From an uncultured bacterium (GTDB lineage: Bacteria; Armatimonadota; UBA5829; DSUL01), in contig CALCJH010000067.1 in assembly GCA_937967775.1 (NCBI GenBank), forward strand, positions 1-5,472: a DNA stretch of 5,472 bases, in the 5' to 3' direction. The notes under the pieces are model-generated. The model saw only the letters and a list, made by a program, of their open reading frames with translations. It did not search any database and was not told where the DNA came from. The position numbers were made by a program, and so were the translations under genes. Positions within the stretch are counted from its first letter, which is position 1, and every line of letters starts with the position of its first letter. Below are positions 1-5,472 of the stretch, piece after piece.

Positions 1-3000
1 GGGAGCAGTTTGGCTCCGGCGGGAGTAAGCCCTGCGTTTTCAACCACGGCGATCCCGTCGCTCCAGGGTGACCATCCGCCCACGTTGCCCGCTCTGTCAC
101 GGGCTCTCACACGGCTGAAGTAGCTGCGGCCTGCCTCTCCCTGAATGCTGTGCGAAAGGACGTTGCCGGCGTCGCCCGAAAAGACATCAGCCGTTCCAGG
201 AGCCGTGCCGGTCTGCAGATCATATCCGGCCACCCCGCTGCCTCCAGGGTCATCCGGAGTCCTCCACTGGAACAGAACCGTGGGGGAGGTCGTGTAAACG
301 CCCGCGTCGGTTGGCGCTGACGGCGCGGCGGGCGGTTCCGTATCCACCAGCACGCCGGCGCTGACCGCGGAAAGGCCACTGACATTTCCGGCGTTGTCCA
401 CCGCCTGGACACGGCAGTAATACGTCTGCCCGCTCTGTCCCGTGATGGTCTTGCTGAGAGTATTCCCGGCGTTTCCGTTGAAGACGTCCGACCCGCCCGG
501 CGTGGTCCCGATCCTGCAGATGTATCCCGCCGTCCCACTCAGAACGTCCGTCACGGGATTCCAGGTGAAAGTCACCTGCGGATCGCCGGTGAATGGCGAC
601 GGCCCGGACGGCTGCGCCGGAGTGGGAGGAGGAACGCGGTCCAGGACGATGGTATCCGAGACAGCGGGGGAGATATTCCCGTAGGGGTCGCGGAACCGCG
701 CATAGACGAATCTTGTGCCGTCCAGGCTCACCAGGTTCCAGCTGCGCGCCGGCGCGAACGGCTCCCACGCCGTCCACGAGACTCCGTTGTGGCTGAACTG
801 CGCCGCCATCACACCGGAGTCATCTTCCGCGTTGAGGTTCAGGACAACCGCAGTTGTGTTGGTGAAGGGTGCCCCGCCGTTGATCAAAATGGATCCGGAA
901 GGCGGCGTGGTATCCGGGGAGGGAGACGCGGTAAGCTGAATCTCCGCGATTGCGATCCGTCCCGCAGAAGCGTTGTTCACCACGTCCAGCCGGATCTGCG
1001 TGACAGTGCCCGTCCACTGCCCGCTGGATCCCATATCCACGACATATTCCGTAACCCCGACATCGTTCGGGAAAAGACTGAAGGCCACAGATCGAGCCGG
1101 ATCCCAGCCGGGTGCGGCGTCCGTGGAGAAGAAGACCTGCCCGATTGTCCCGATGCTGGAGTTCTGCATCCGGATGCGCAGGTAGCGGAAGTGCGATGCG
1201 TCCGCGCTGACCTCCGGGGAGATGATGTACGGGTCGTTGCCCGCAATGTCGAACTGCAGTGCCCCGCCCGCGACCGTGGCGGCAAGCACGTGGTTTGCCA
1301 TCTCCCAGCCCTTGAAATAGCCGGGCGTCTCGAAGCTCCAGGTCAGCCAGCGGACGGCCGGGGAGGGCTGGCTGAGATTCCCGGCGGAGTCATAGGCCCG
1401 GACCGTGAACCGGATATTCTTCAGATTGGCCAGCCCGGAGATGGTGGCCATCGGCTCGCGGACGTCGGCAATCTCTTGCCCGTCCGCGTAGACCTTATAG
1501 CCCTTCACCCCGAAGTCGTCGTAGGGCTCCTCCCAGGAGAGACGGCAGCTGTCCGGGCCGGTGTAGCGCGCTATGCACACCCGCGACGGAGCCGCCGGCG
1601 GTGTGGTGTCCTGCCTCCCGATGACAAAGACCTGCATCTCTGTGTGCATCGAAAAGGATATGGTCACTGTGCCGTCAGGATTCACGGTGTGCGTGGGCGT
1701 ATCCGTTCCTTCCGGAGTGACGCGGTGGACCTGCTGCACCGGTATCCAGGAGGGAACGGGGACCGTCACGGTGCCGGAGAGCGGGCTGATGCTGTAGTTC
1801 GGAGACCACGGAAATCCCGAGACGCTGTAGTTGTTGTTCAGCACAATGGCCACAACCGCGTTCTCACCCACCAGGGAGCGCCCCAGCGCTCGCGTAGTGC
1901 TGAACATCAGGTTCGGGATGGACTCTCCGTAAAGGCAAAGGTTGCGGATCTGGCTGAGCTGCCTGCCCAGCTTGACGGCCTCCTGGAACTGGGCGGGGTA
2001 GTTGGAGGCGGTGTTCGGCTGCAGCACAAACCACAGGATGCCCCTGGAGCCGGTCATCACGTTCGCCCAGAACTGGTAGTTGACCCCCCACGGCTCAGGT
2101 TGCCGATTCCACGCGCTGCCCGCCAGCTGGCTCCAGTTCCACATGATCTTCGGCTCGGTGTTCAGCTTGAGCTGATCGCTGAACTCGATAGCCTCCTCCA
2201 TCCGCGCGAAACGGGTGATGCCCGTGCCGGGGATGTTGTTCGGCGCGTACATCACGTAATGATCCTGCCCGATGATGTCCGGGATGTGCCCGTATGTATT
2301 GAATGCACGGGTGGTGTTCAGGTTCAGGAAGGAGGGGTGGGTGGGGTCCGCCCAGAGGATGTCGTTTCCCTCCTTGATCTGTTGGACGGGCACCCCGTTC
2401 AGGTCGGGTTCGTCGCGCAGGAACCAGGCGCGGATGTCGGGGTTGCCTGTCTGAGCCGCCACCACGGCCGGGTCCGGATACTTCGGATCCCCGGTGTTGA
2501 TGATGTTGAACGTGCGGATGAAGAACCGGTCGGCCATCTGCCGGATGGCCTGCCAGTCATTGCTACCCGTCACCGTATCGAGCAGCGCCTGCCGGGAAAG
2601 TTCCTGCCCGGCGTCGTTCGTCGCCATGCTGGAGCTCCAGGAACCCACGGGGAACCAGGGCTCCACCAACCTGACCGGCGCGCCCACGGTGACGATCTCT
2701 CCTCCAGGCCGTGTGGAGCGCACGCGCACCGCCAGAGGGGTCAGAGGGGAAAGCGGAGCAGGGTGTGTGACCTTCGCGATAGCGACGCTGTTCGGCGCGA
2801 TGACCGGCCCGCCGGCAAGCGTCATTGAGGTAGTCACATCGTCGTTAAGAAAAAGCTGCGTAACCGTGTGGGAGACCGTGTCCAGATTGCGCAGGAACAC
2901 ATAAACCGTGCGCCAGTCCGGGGAGGGAAGCACTCCGCCGATGCGCAGTCTGGGAGTACTCAGGGTGGCCGTCGCGGTGACCGGCTGGCCGATCTCCGGC

Positions 3001-3371
3001 GTGACCGTCAGTGAAACGCTGGCTCCTTCCGTCAGAGGCGCGCTCGTGGCCTTTACGGTCACGGTGGATACACCTCCCGCCGGAACGACGGCGGGCCAGA
3101 TGCGCCACCAGGAGATCGTCCCGTTCGTCTCCAGATCCTGCAACGGCGTGCCGTTGATCCGGATCTCGCTGACGGCGGCGGGCAGGGCTCCGGCATTGCG
3201 GAGGAACACGAACATCACCCCGCCGTTGTCCACGGGGTAGTTCTCGGTATACGTCTGCGAGTGTGTGGCGCGGTGGAACGAGATCTGCTCGATCGTCAGA
3301 GATGCCTCAGCAGGATGTATCAGCGTGCCCGCCAGCACTGACAGGAAAAGGATGTGACGGATGGCTTTCAT
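1..3371 (-). CDS. Secreted multidomain protein with a glycoside-hydrolase-like TIM barrel and FN3/Ig/jelly-roll modules (3' end outside window)
   Basis: The frame is open for 1123 codons from the ATG at 3371 to the left edge. Domains in order (approximate residues): signal peptide 1-23; two related Ig-like domains 25-135 and 136-236; a TIM-barrel of glycoside hydrolase type 238-490 with a W-F-L-R-D-E-P-D motif (probable acid/base E321); a beta domain 498-587; FN3 589-675; a jelly-roll carbohydrate-binding-like domain 676-815; an Ig-like domain 820-911; two FN3-like repeats 912-1010 and 1011-1110. It is probably exported and may bind or cleave a glycan; substrate and family are not identifiable. 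The start is fixed by the signal peptide and by an in-frame TGA at 3405-3407 with no other start codon between. No stop codon is seen, so the protein continues past residue 1123. An origin in Armatimonadota is a guess from domain style. Confidence is high for the gene and moderate for the enzymatic role. Confidence 0.95.
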   Translation of the reverse strand, partial: MKAIRHILFLSVLAGTLIHPAEASLTIEQISFHRATHSQTYTENYPVDNGGVMFVFLRNAGALPAAVSEIRINGTPLQDLETNGTISWWRIWPAVVPAGGVSTVTVKATSAPLTEGASVSLTVTPEIGQPVTATATLSTPRLRIGGVLPSPDWRTVYVFLRNLDTVSHTVTQLFLNDDVTTSMTLAGGPVIAPNSVAIAKVTHPAPLSPLTPLAVRVRSTRPGGEIVTVGAPVRLVEPWFPVGSWSSSMATNDAGQELSRQALLDTVTGSNDWQAIRQMADRFFIRTFNIINTGDPKYPDPAVVAAQTGNPDIRAWFLRDEPDLNGVPVQQIKEGNDILWADPTHPSFLNLNTTRAFNTYGHIPDIIGQDHYVMYAPNNIPGTGITRFARMEEAIEFSDQLKLNTEPKIMWNWSQLAGSAWNRQPEPWGVNYQFWANVMTGSRGILWFVLQPNTASNYPAQFQEAVKLGRQLSQIRNLCLYGESIPNLMFSTTRALGRSLVGENAVVAIVLNNNYSVSGFPWSPNYSISPLSGTVTVPVPSWIPVQQVHRVTPEGTDTPTHTVNPDGTVTISFSMHTEMQVFVIGRQDTTPPAAPSRVCIARYTGPDSCRLSWEEPYDDFGVKGYKVYADGQEIADVREPMATISGLANLKNIRFTVRAYDSAGNLSQPSPAVRWLTWSFETPGYFKGWEMANHVLAATVAGGALQFDIAGNDPYIISPEVSADASHFRYLRIRMQNSSIGTIGQVFFSTDAAPGWDPARSVAFSLFPNDVGVTEYVVDMGSSGQWTGTVTQIRLDVVNNASAGRIAIAEIQLTASPSPDTTPPSGSILINGGAPFTNTTAVVLNLNAEDDSGVMAAQFSHNGVSWTAWEPFAPARSWNLVSLDGTRFVYARFRDPYGNISPAVSDTIVLDRVPPPTPAQPSGPSPFTGDPQVTFTWNPVTDVLSGTAGYICRIGTTPGGSDVFNGNAGNTLSKTITGQSGQTYYCRVQAVDNAGNVSGLSAVSAGVLVDTEPPAAPSAPTDAGVYTTSPTVLFQWRTPDDPGGSGVAGYDLQTGTAPGTADVFSGDAGNVLSHSIQGEAGRSYFSRVRARDRAGNVGGWSPWSDGIAVVENAGLTPAGAKLL
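75..488 (-). repeat. Two tandem FN3-like repeats, exact 300-bp period
   Basis: The segments encoded by 375-488 and 75-188 (residues 962-999 and 1062-1099) match without gaps at an offset of exactly 100 residues, with 22 of 38 residues identical. Both run D-V-F-x-G-x-A-G-N-x-L-S, then G-x-x-G, then R-V-x-A-x-D-x-A-G-N-V-x-G. The DNA copies are clearly diverged, so this is an old domain duplication and not a recent slippage event. The role is probably a spacer or cohesion stalk between the catalytic part and the C-terminus. Confidence 0.8.
927..1346 (-). other. Jelly-roll, carbohydrate-binding-like domain
   Basis: Residues 676-815 begin W-S-F-E-T-P-G-Y-F-K-G-W and continue with G-G-A-L-Q-F-D-I-A-G-N-D-P-Y-I-I-S-P (702-719), R-Y-L-R-I-R-M-Q-N-S (about 728-737), then W-T-G-T-V-T-Q-I-R-L-D (786-796) and a closing I-A-I-A-E-I-Q-L (806-813). 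This series (W near the start, GGxL, DPyi.SP, a central R-M-x-N, W.G.it.iRLD, final beta strand) is one I recognise from galactose-binding-like jelly-roll domains attached to secreted bacterial glycan-active proteins. The ligand cannot be read from sequence. It sits between an FN3 and an Ig-like domain, as binding modules often do. Confidence 0.6.
1902..2660 (-). other. Glycoside-hydrolase-like TIM-barrel domain within the secreted protein
   Basis: Residues 238-490 show the strand pattern of clan GH-A-like barrels. A first strand F-P-V-G-S-W (240-245) is followed by I-R-A-W-F-L-R-D-E-P-D (313-323), the usual setting of the strand-4 acid/base, here E321. Then come S-F-L-N-L-N (about 347-352), D-I-I-G-Q-D-H-Y-V-M-Y (365-375), K-I-M-W-N-W-S-Q-L (408-416) and G-S-R-G-I-L-W-F-V-L (441-450), fitting strands 5 to 8. 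No glutamate sits on the K-I-M-W-N-W strand where a GH-A nucleophile would be expected; E406 just before it is the nearest. Only 81 residues separate F240 from E321, which looks short for the first half of a barrel. The fold call is moderately strong; catalytic activity and family are unproven. Confidence 0.65.
3303..3371 (-). other. Sec-type signal peptide of the barrel protein
   Basis: Residues 1-23 have a short basic start (M-K-A-I-R-H), a hydrophobic core (I-L-F-L-S-V-L-A-G-T-L-I) and a small-x-small end, A-E-A, before S24. Signal peptidase I cleavage is expected after A23. There is no lipobox cysteine, so a soluble or later-anchored exported protein is more likely than a lipoprotein. This also supports the chosen ATG. 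Confidence 0.85.
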
Positions 3372-3378
3372 CTGGGCT

Positions 3379-3382
3379 ACCT
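3379..3382 (-). promoter_or_regulatory. Weak Shine-Dalgarno-like AGGT before the barrel-protein start
   Basis: AGGT lies 7 bases before the ATG at 3371, within C-A-G-G-T-A-G. It is a poor match to AGGAGG but well placed, and nothing better is present. The start codon is chosen mainly on the signal peptide, and this site only agrees with it. Confidence 0.35.
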
Positions 3383-3414
3383 GTTCGAAAGCGGCTCGTC
3401 CGGGTCATCTGGGG

Positions 3415-3449
3415 GACGGGTCCGGCCCGTGATGCCGGACCCGTCTTTT
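3415..3449. terminator. Strong intergenic hairpin, terminator-like, with its T-run on the plus-strand side
   Basis: A perfect 12-bp GC-rich stem pairs 3415-3426 with 3434-3445 around a 7-base loop (3427-3433). On the plus strand it is followed directly by TTTT (3446-3449). On the minus strand, the direction of both genes, the same stem is preceded by AAAA and followed by CCCCC, so it has no U-tract. Its location, 36 bases after the stop codon of the upstream gene, is typical for a terminator of that gene. The polarity fits only plus-strand transcription, which no gene here requires. The stem is certain; its function is not. Confidence 0.5.
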
Positions 3450-3481
3450 GCTGTGCCTTGTCTTGCTCTACCGCGAGGGTG

Positions 3482-5472
3482 TTACAGTGCGATCATCTGG
3501 GTCTGCCAGATGACGGGCGACGGGACGCTGCCGGTCACCGCATCGCCCACCGGGACCACGTTGTATCCGGAACATCCGGTCACCAGGACGAACTCTCCCA
3601 CTGCGGGGCTCGGCTCGCCGTTAATGTTGTAAACGCAGATGCCCTTGCGTCCGCTTCCGTCGTCGAACCCGCTTCCGTCGTCAATGTAGTAGCAGTTGCC
3701 GTACGGGACAGCGGTGACGCGCCCGGCGGTGTGCACCAGTAGTCCGTATGTCTTGAGACCGACGCCGTTGAAGGTGTTGGCCTGGGCCTTGTTGGCAATC
3801 ACCAGAGGCCGCACCGGGGCGCCCGGAGCTGCGGACAGAACCTCTCCGCCGGTCAGGAATTTCTCCTGACCGCCTACGGTCACCACGCTGCCCGTGACGG
3901 TCACCCGGTCATTGATGTTCACCGATGGGCCCGGCCACCAGTCCACGCGGATGCCGGACGTGCGGTCCTCGTCCTGGATATAGAACCACCAGGGGAATCT
4001 TCCCGTCACAACTTTGCCGGTCAGCCGAGCATAGGTTCCATCCGGCAGTGTCTTCAGTTGCGCGATGGACGAAACGTCAACCGGAGCGGGATCGTCGAAC
4101 TCCGCGGCTCCAAGGTCGGGCGCGGCGGCCGTTGCGGGAAGCGGGCGCGACTGCCCGTCAACGTCCTGAACGACGTCCGAGCCAACCGCCTTTGCAAACG
4201 CCGGAACACTGGTTGCGGTCAGCCTTCCCGTTGGGGACAGGGCAGGGTACCGAATGATGGTGTCTGCAGGATACACTCCAAACCCGGGAAATGCCGGTGT
4301 GGAGGGACTCCAGAACGCCAGGTTCTTCTGCCCGTTGAGATCCAGGTTGGAGAAGATGATGGGCTGCTGCTGGCTTGCGTCAAAGATGCAGTATTCCGCC
4401 GTCAGAACGTCCGTCGTGCCATCGCCCTCATCGAGGCGCGATCCCCAGATGAAGTTCCTGGTGATGGGGCCGAACATCGTGCAGTGCTTGAGATTGATGG
4501 TCGCCGGAGCGAGGATGAACGTCTGCTGATCCTTGCTCCAGATGAAATGGTCCTCGCCGGTCCCCTGCCAGATGCAGTTGGTGGCGTAGAGGTCTACAGG
4601 CTGGTCCCGGAACACCGGCTGCCCCACCGAGTCGCGAAGCACCAGATTGAACACCCCCGCTCCGTTGAGGAACTCGCAGCGCTCCAATGACACGGTCAGC
4701 GGGTTGAGGAGCGGTCCCTCGAATGCGCTGTCCATAAAGTTATGTAGCGGTCCCCTGACGGCAACAGAAATGTCCCGCAAGGTGAGATTCGCTCCGGTGA
4801 AGCGGATAGGGAGGATGTTGCCCCCCTGCAGAATCGCATCGAAGGAAGCCCTTGCGCCGGGGCTGCCCGCGATGGTCAGGTTCATCGCTCCGCCAAAGCC
4901 GTGAAACGCAATATCTCCGCAGCCGTCTAGGAAGGTCGGGTTGTTGAAGATGAAATTGCCGGGGCTGTTGTCGGAGAACATCCGGTAGAAGCCTGCGCCG
5001 CCGCCCGAGCCAAGAGAGCAACTGTCAAAGGTTAGCGTGCCGGTGTAGACGCCGTTGGTTCGGATGGTCTGCACGCCAGGCGCCGGAGCTCCGGGCGCGG
5101 CGCCGATCAGACAGCGGGTGAACGTATGATTCCCACCGGTAATGTAGAGCACCGGCCCGTTGCCGCTCGCCGGCCGGAGGTCGCAGTCCTCGAACACACA
5201 GTCCTCCGAGGCAGGCGCGGCGTAGACGAGAGCTCCTCCGTCCCGATTAGCGGGGAAGGAGCATCTCCGGAAGACGCTCGCCTTGCCCTGCAAGTAAATG
5301 ACGGTGCCCGGGTTGTCCTGTCGGAAAATGCAGTCCTCCACCGTGTGGGGGGCCGCGGTGACATTCAGCACCGCGGACGAGGCCGTGGTGGGTGATTGTC
5401 CGGCGAACTCGATGTTACGCAAAACTGCGGGACCGTTGTGGTTGATGTTGGTGAACAGCCCGCTGCTGCCCG
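3482..5472 (-). CDS. Right-handed parallel beta-helix protein with choice-of-anchor Q-like motif and two C-terminal OB-fold-like domains (5' end outside window)
   Basis: The frame is open from the right edge to a TAA at 3482-3484, giving 662 visible residues. Residues 1-390 are a parallel beta-helix of the pectate-lyase-like type: short strands recur with a cysteine at each turn (E-D-C-I-F, R-R-C-S-F, E-D-C-V-F, T-R-C-L-I, E-R-C-E-F, T-N-C-I-W, E-Y-C-I-F). At 436-457 the D-x-D-G-Q-S-R-P...P-D-L-G-A-A-E motif resembles that of choice-of-anchor Q proteins. Two OB-fold-like domains follow (about 465-561 and 564-662), with F-Y-I-Q-D-E-D-R-x-S-G-I-R-V in the first and Y-Y-I-D-D-G-S-G in the second. 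The likely role is extracellular or cell-surface, perhaps glycan binding or cleavage; no catalytic residues can be named. The true start and any signal peptide lie beyond the right edge. A TTG at 5420-5422 is an internal leucine of a beta-helix turn (V-L-R-N-I-E-F), not the start. Confidence 0.95.
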   Translation of the reverse strand, partial: GSSGLFTNINHNGPAVLRNIEFAGQSPTTASSAVLNVTAAPHTVEDCIFRQDNPGTVIYLQGKASVFRRCSFPANRDGGALVYAAPASEDCVFEDCDLRPASGNGPVLYITGGNHTFTRCLIGAAPGAPAPGVQTIRTNGVYTGTLTFDSCSLGSGGGAGFYRMFSDNSPGNFIFNNPTFLDGCGDIAFHGFGGAMNLTIAGSPGARASFDAILQGGNILPIRFTGANLTLRDISVAVRGPLHNFMDSAFEGPLLNPLTVSLERCEFLNGAGVFNLVLRDSVGQPVFRDQPVDLYATNCIWQGTGEDHFIWSKDQQTFILAPATINLKHCTMFGPITRNFIWGSRLDEGDGTTDVLTAEYCIFDASQQQPIIFSNLDLNGQKNLAFWSPSTPAFPGFGVYPADTIIRYPALSPTGRLTATSVPAFAKAVGSDVVQDVDGQSRPLPATAAAPDLGAAEFDDPAPVDVSSIAQLKTLPDGTYARLTGKVVTGRFPWWFYIQDEDRTSGIRVDWWPGPSVNINDRVTVTGSVVTVGGQEKFLTGGEVLSAAPGAPVRPLVIANKAQANTFNGVGLKTYGLLVHTAGRVTAVPYGNCYYIDDGSGFDDGSGRKGICVYNINGEPSPAVGEFVLVTGCSGYNVVPVGDAVTGSVPSPVIWQTQMIAL
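3485..4078 (-). other. Tandem OB-fold-like domains at the C-terminus
   Basis: Two related beta-barrel units follow the anchor motif. The first has G-T-Y-A-R-L-T-G-K-V-V-T-G, then F-Y-I-Q-D-E-D-R-T-S-G-I-R-V, then D-R-V-T-V-T-G. The second has Y-G-L-L-V-H-T-A-G-R-V-T, then Y-Y-I-D-D-G-S-G-F-D-D-G-S-G, then G-E-F-V-L-V-T-G. The shared order (G-x-V-T strand, aromatic-Y-I-[DQ]-[DE] strand, G-I-x-V strand, V-x-V-T-G strand) suggests duplication of one OB-like fold. The last residues (V-I-W-Q-T-Q-M-I-A-L) look like a closing strand. The ligand is unknown. Confidence 0.6.
3651..3682 (-). repeat. 14-base direct repeat encoding D-D-G-S-G twice
   Basis: The same 14 bases occur at 3651-3664 and 3669-3682, an 18-base period that keeps the frame. 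They encode D-D-G-S-G-F-D-D-G-S-G in the second OB-like domain. The acidic, glycine-rich loop could bind a metal such as calcium, but that is only a suggestion. Similar doubled D-G-S-G loops seem to be part of this domain family, so recent slippage is not required. Confidence 0.6.
4100..4165 (-). other. Choice-of-anchor Q-like motif
   Basis: Visible residues 436-457 read D-V-D-G-Q-S-R-P, a short spacer, then P-D-L-G-A-A-E. The pattern D-x-D-G-x-x-R-P...[D]-[LI]-G-A-x-E is known from the end of many secreted beta-helix proteins, where different sorting signals usually follow. Here the protein goes on for about 200 residues of OB-like domains, and no C-terminal sorting signal is visible. Confidence 0.65.
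4301..5472 (-). repeat. Beta-helix coils with a cysteine ladder
   Basis: About ten coils are visible, each with a short strand of the form x-x-C-[hydrophobic or polar]-[F/L/W/M]. Cysteines fall at visible residues 47, 70, 91, 96, 120, 151, 265, 299, 330 and 361, mostly 21 to 34 residues apart, with a stretch (152-264) whose coils lack them. Stacked like residues inside a helix are known for this fold. Unpaired stacking and occasional disulfides are both possible, and the sequence cannot decide. The helix continues past the right edge. Confidence 0.75.

Larger units (their letters stand above)
3372..3481. other. Intergenic gap between the two secreted-protein genes
   Basis: These 110 bases separate the TAA of the beta-helix gene from the ATG of the barrel gene. 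I see no convincing -35/-10 pair on the minus strand. The hairpin described separately takes up the middle, leaving about 43 bases between it and the ATG. The two genes could be cotranscribed with the hairpin acting as an attenuator or processing site, or the second gene may have a promoter not recognisable by eye. Confidence 0.7.

Noticed and set aside
250..777. 175-codon minus-strand ORF
   Set aside because: It is a shifted frame inside the Ig/FN3 region of the barrel gene. The true frame shows repeated FN3 motifs; this one is Arg/Gly-rich and featureless.
789..2828. 679-codon plus-strand ORF
   Set aside because: It lies wholly antisense to the signal-peptide-bearing barrel gene. Its translation is Arg/His/Asp/Val-rich with no domain or motif pattern, as expected for a shadow in GC-rich DNA.
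3651..3682. Recent replication-slippage duplication
   Set aside because: The 18-base units differ in their last bases, and doubled D-G-S-G loops appear typical of the domain, so a recent event is not needed.
3263..3742. 159-codon plus-strand ORF spanning the intergenic gap
   Set aside because: It overlaps the ends of both real genes antisense and passes through the hairpin; the composition is low-complexity Ala/Val/Arg/Asp with no motif, so it is not supported as a gene.
4058..4690. 210-codon plus-strand ORF
   Set aside because: It is antisense to the beta-helix and anchor-motif region, which has clear repeated structure in its own frame.
1..5472. CRISPR array, insertion sequence, tRNA/rRNA or defence genes
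   Set aside because: No spaced identical repeats, terminal inverted repeats, transposase motifs, tRNA-like cloverleaf or rRNA-like stretches were seen; nearly all of the window is explained by the two coding frames.

Overview
The window suggests a free-living environmental bacterium with a GC-rich genome (roughly 60% GC by eye). It carries large secreted beta-rich proteins. The domain style is a glycoside-hydrolase-like barrel followed by FN3/Ig modules, and a beta-helix followed by paired OB-fold-like domains. I associate this style with Armatimonadota and similar environmental lineages. That placement is an inference from domain style; no marker gene is present.

The layout is simple: two large genes, both on the minus strand, each cut by a window edge, with 110 bases between them. 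Reading in the direction of transcription (right to left), the first is a parallel beta-helix protein (3482-5472). Its N-terminus lies beyond the right edge. It carries a 'DxDGxxRP...PDLGAAEF' motif like that of choice-of-anchor Q proteins and ends in two OB-fold-like domains. The intergenic gap (3372-3481) holds a strong 12-bp GC-rich hairpin and no clear promoter. The second gene (1-3371) begins with a signal peptide. It then encodes two tandem Ig-like domains, a TIM-barrel resembling glycoside hydrolases, a beta domain, an FN3 domain, a jelly-roll carbohydrate-binding-like domain, an Ig-like domain and two FN3-like repeats, and runs off the left edge after 1123 codons.

The second gene has no stop codon in the window, so a search for complete ORFs misses it. 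A 2-kb ORF antisense to it (789-2828, plus strand) can be mistaken for the gene. The plus-strand ORFs throughout look like shadows.

The two proteins are probably both exported and surface-associated or extracellular, and may act on polysaccharides, but no substrate can be read from the sequence. The last visible residues of the second protein resemble the lead-in to the first protein's OB-like domains, so the two may share the same C-terminal module. I see no RNA genes, mobile elements, CRISPR arrays or defence genes.
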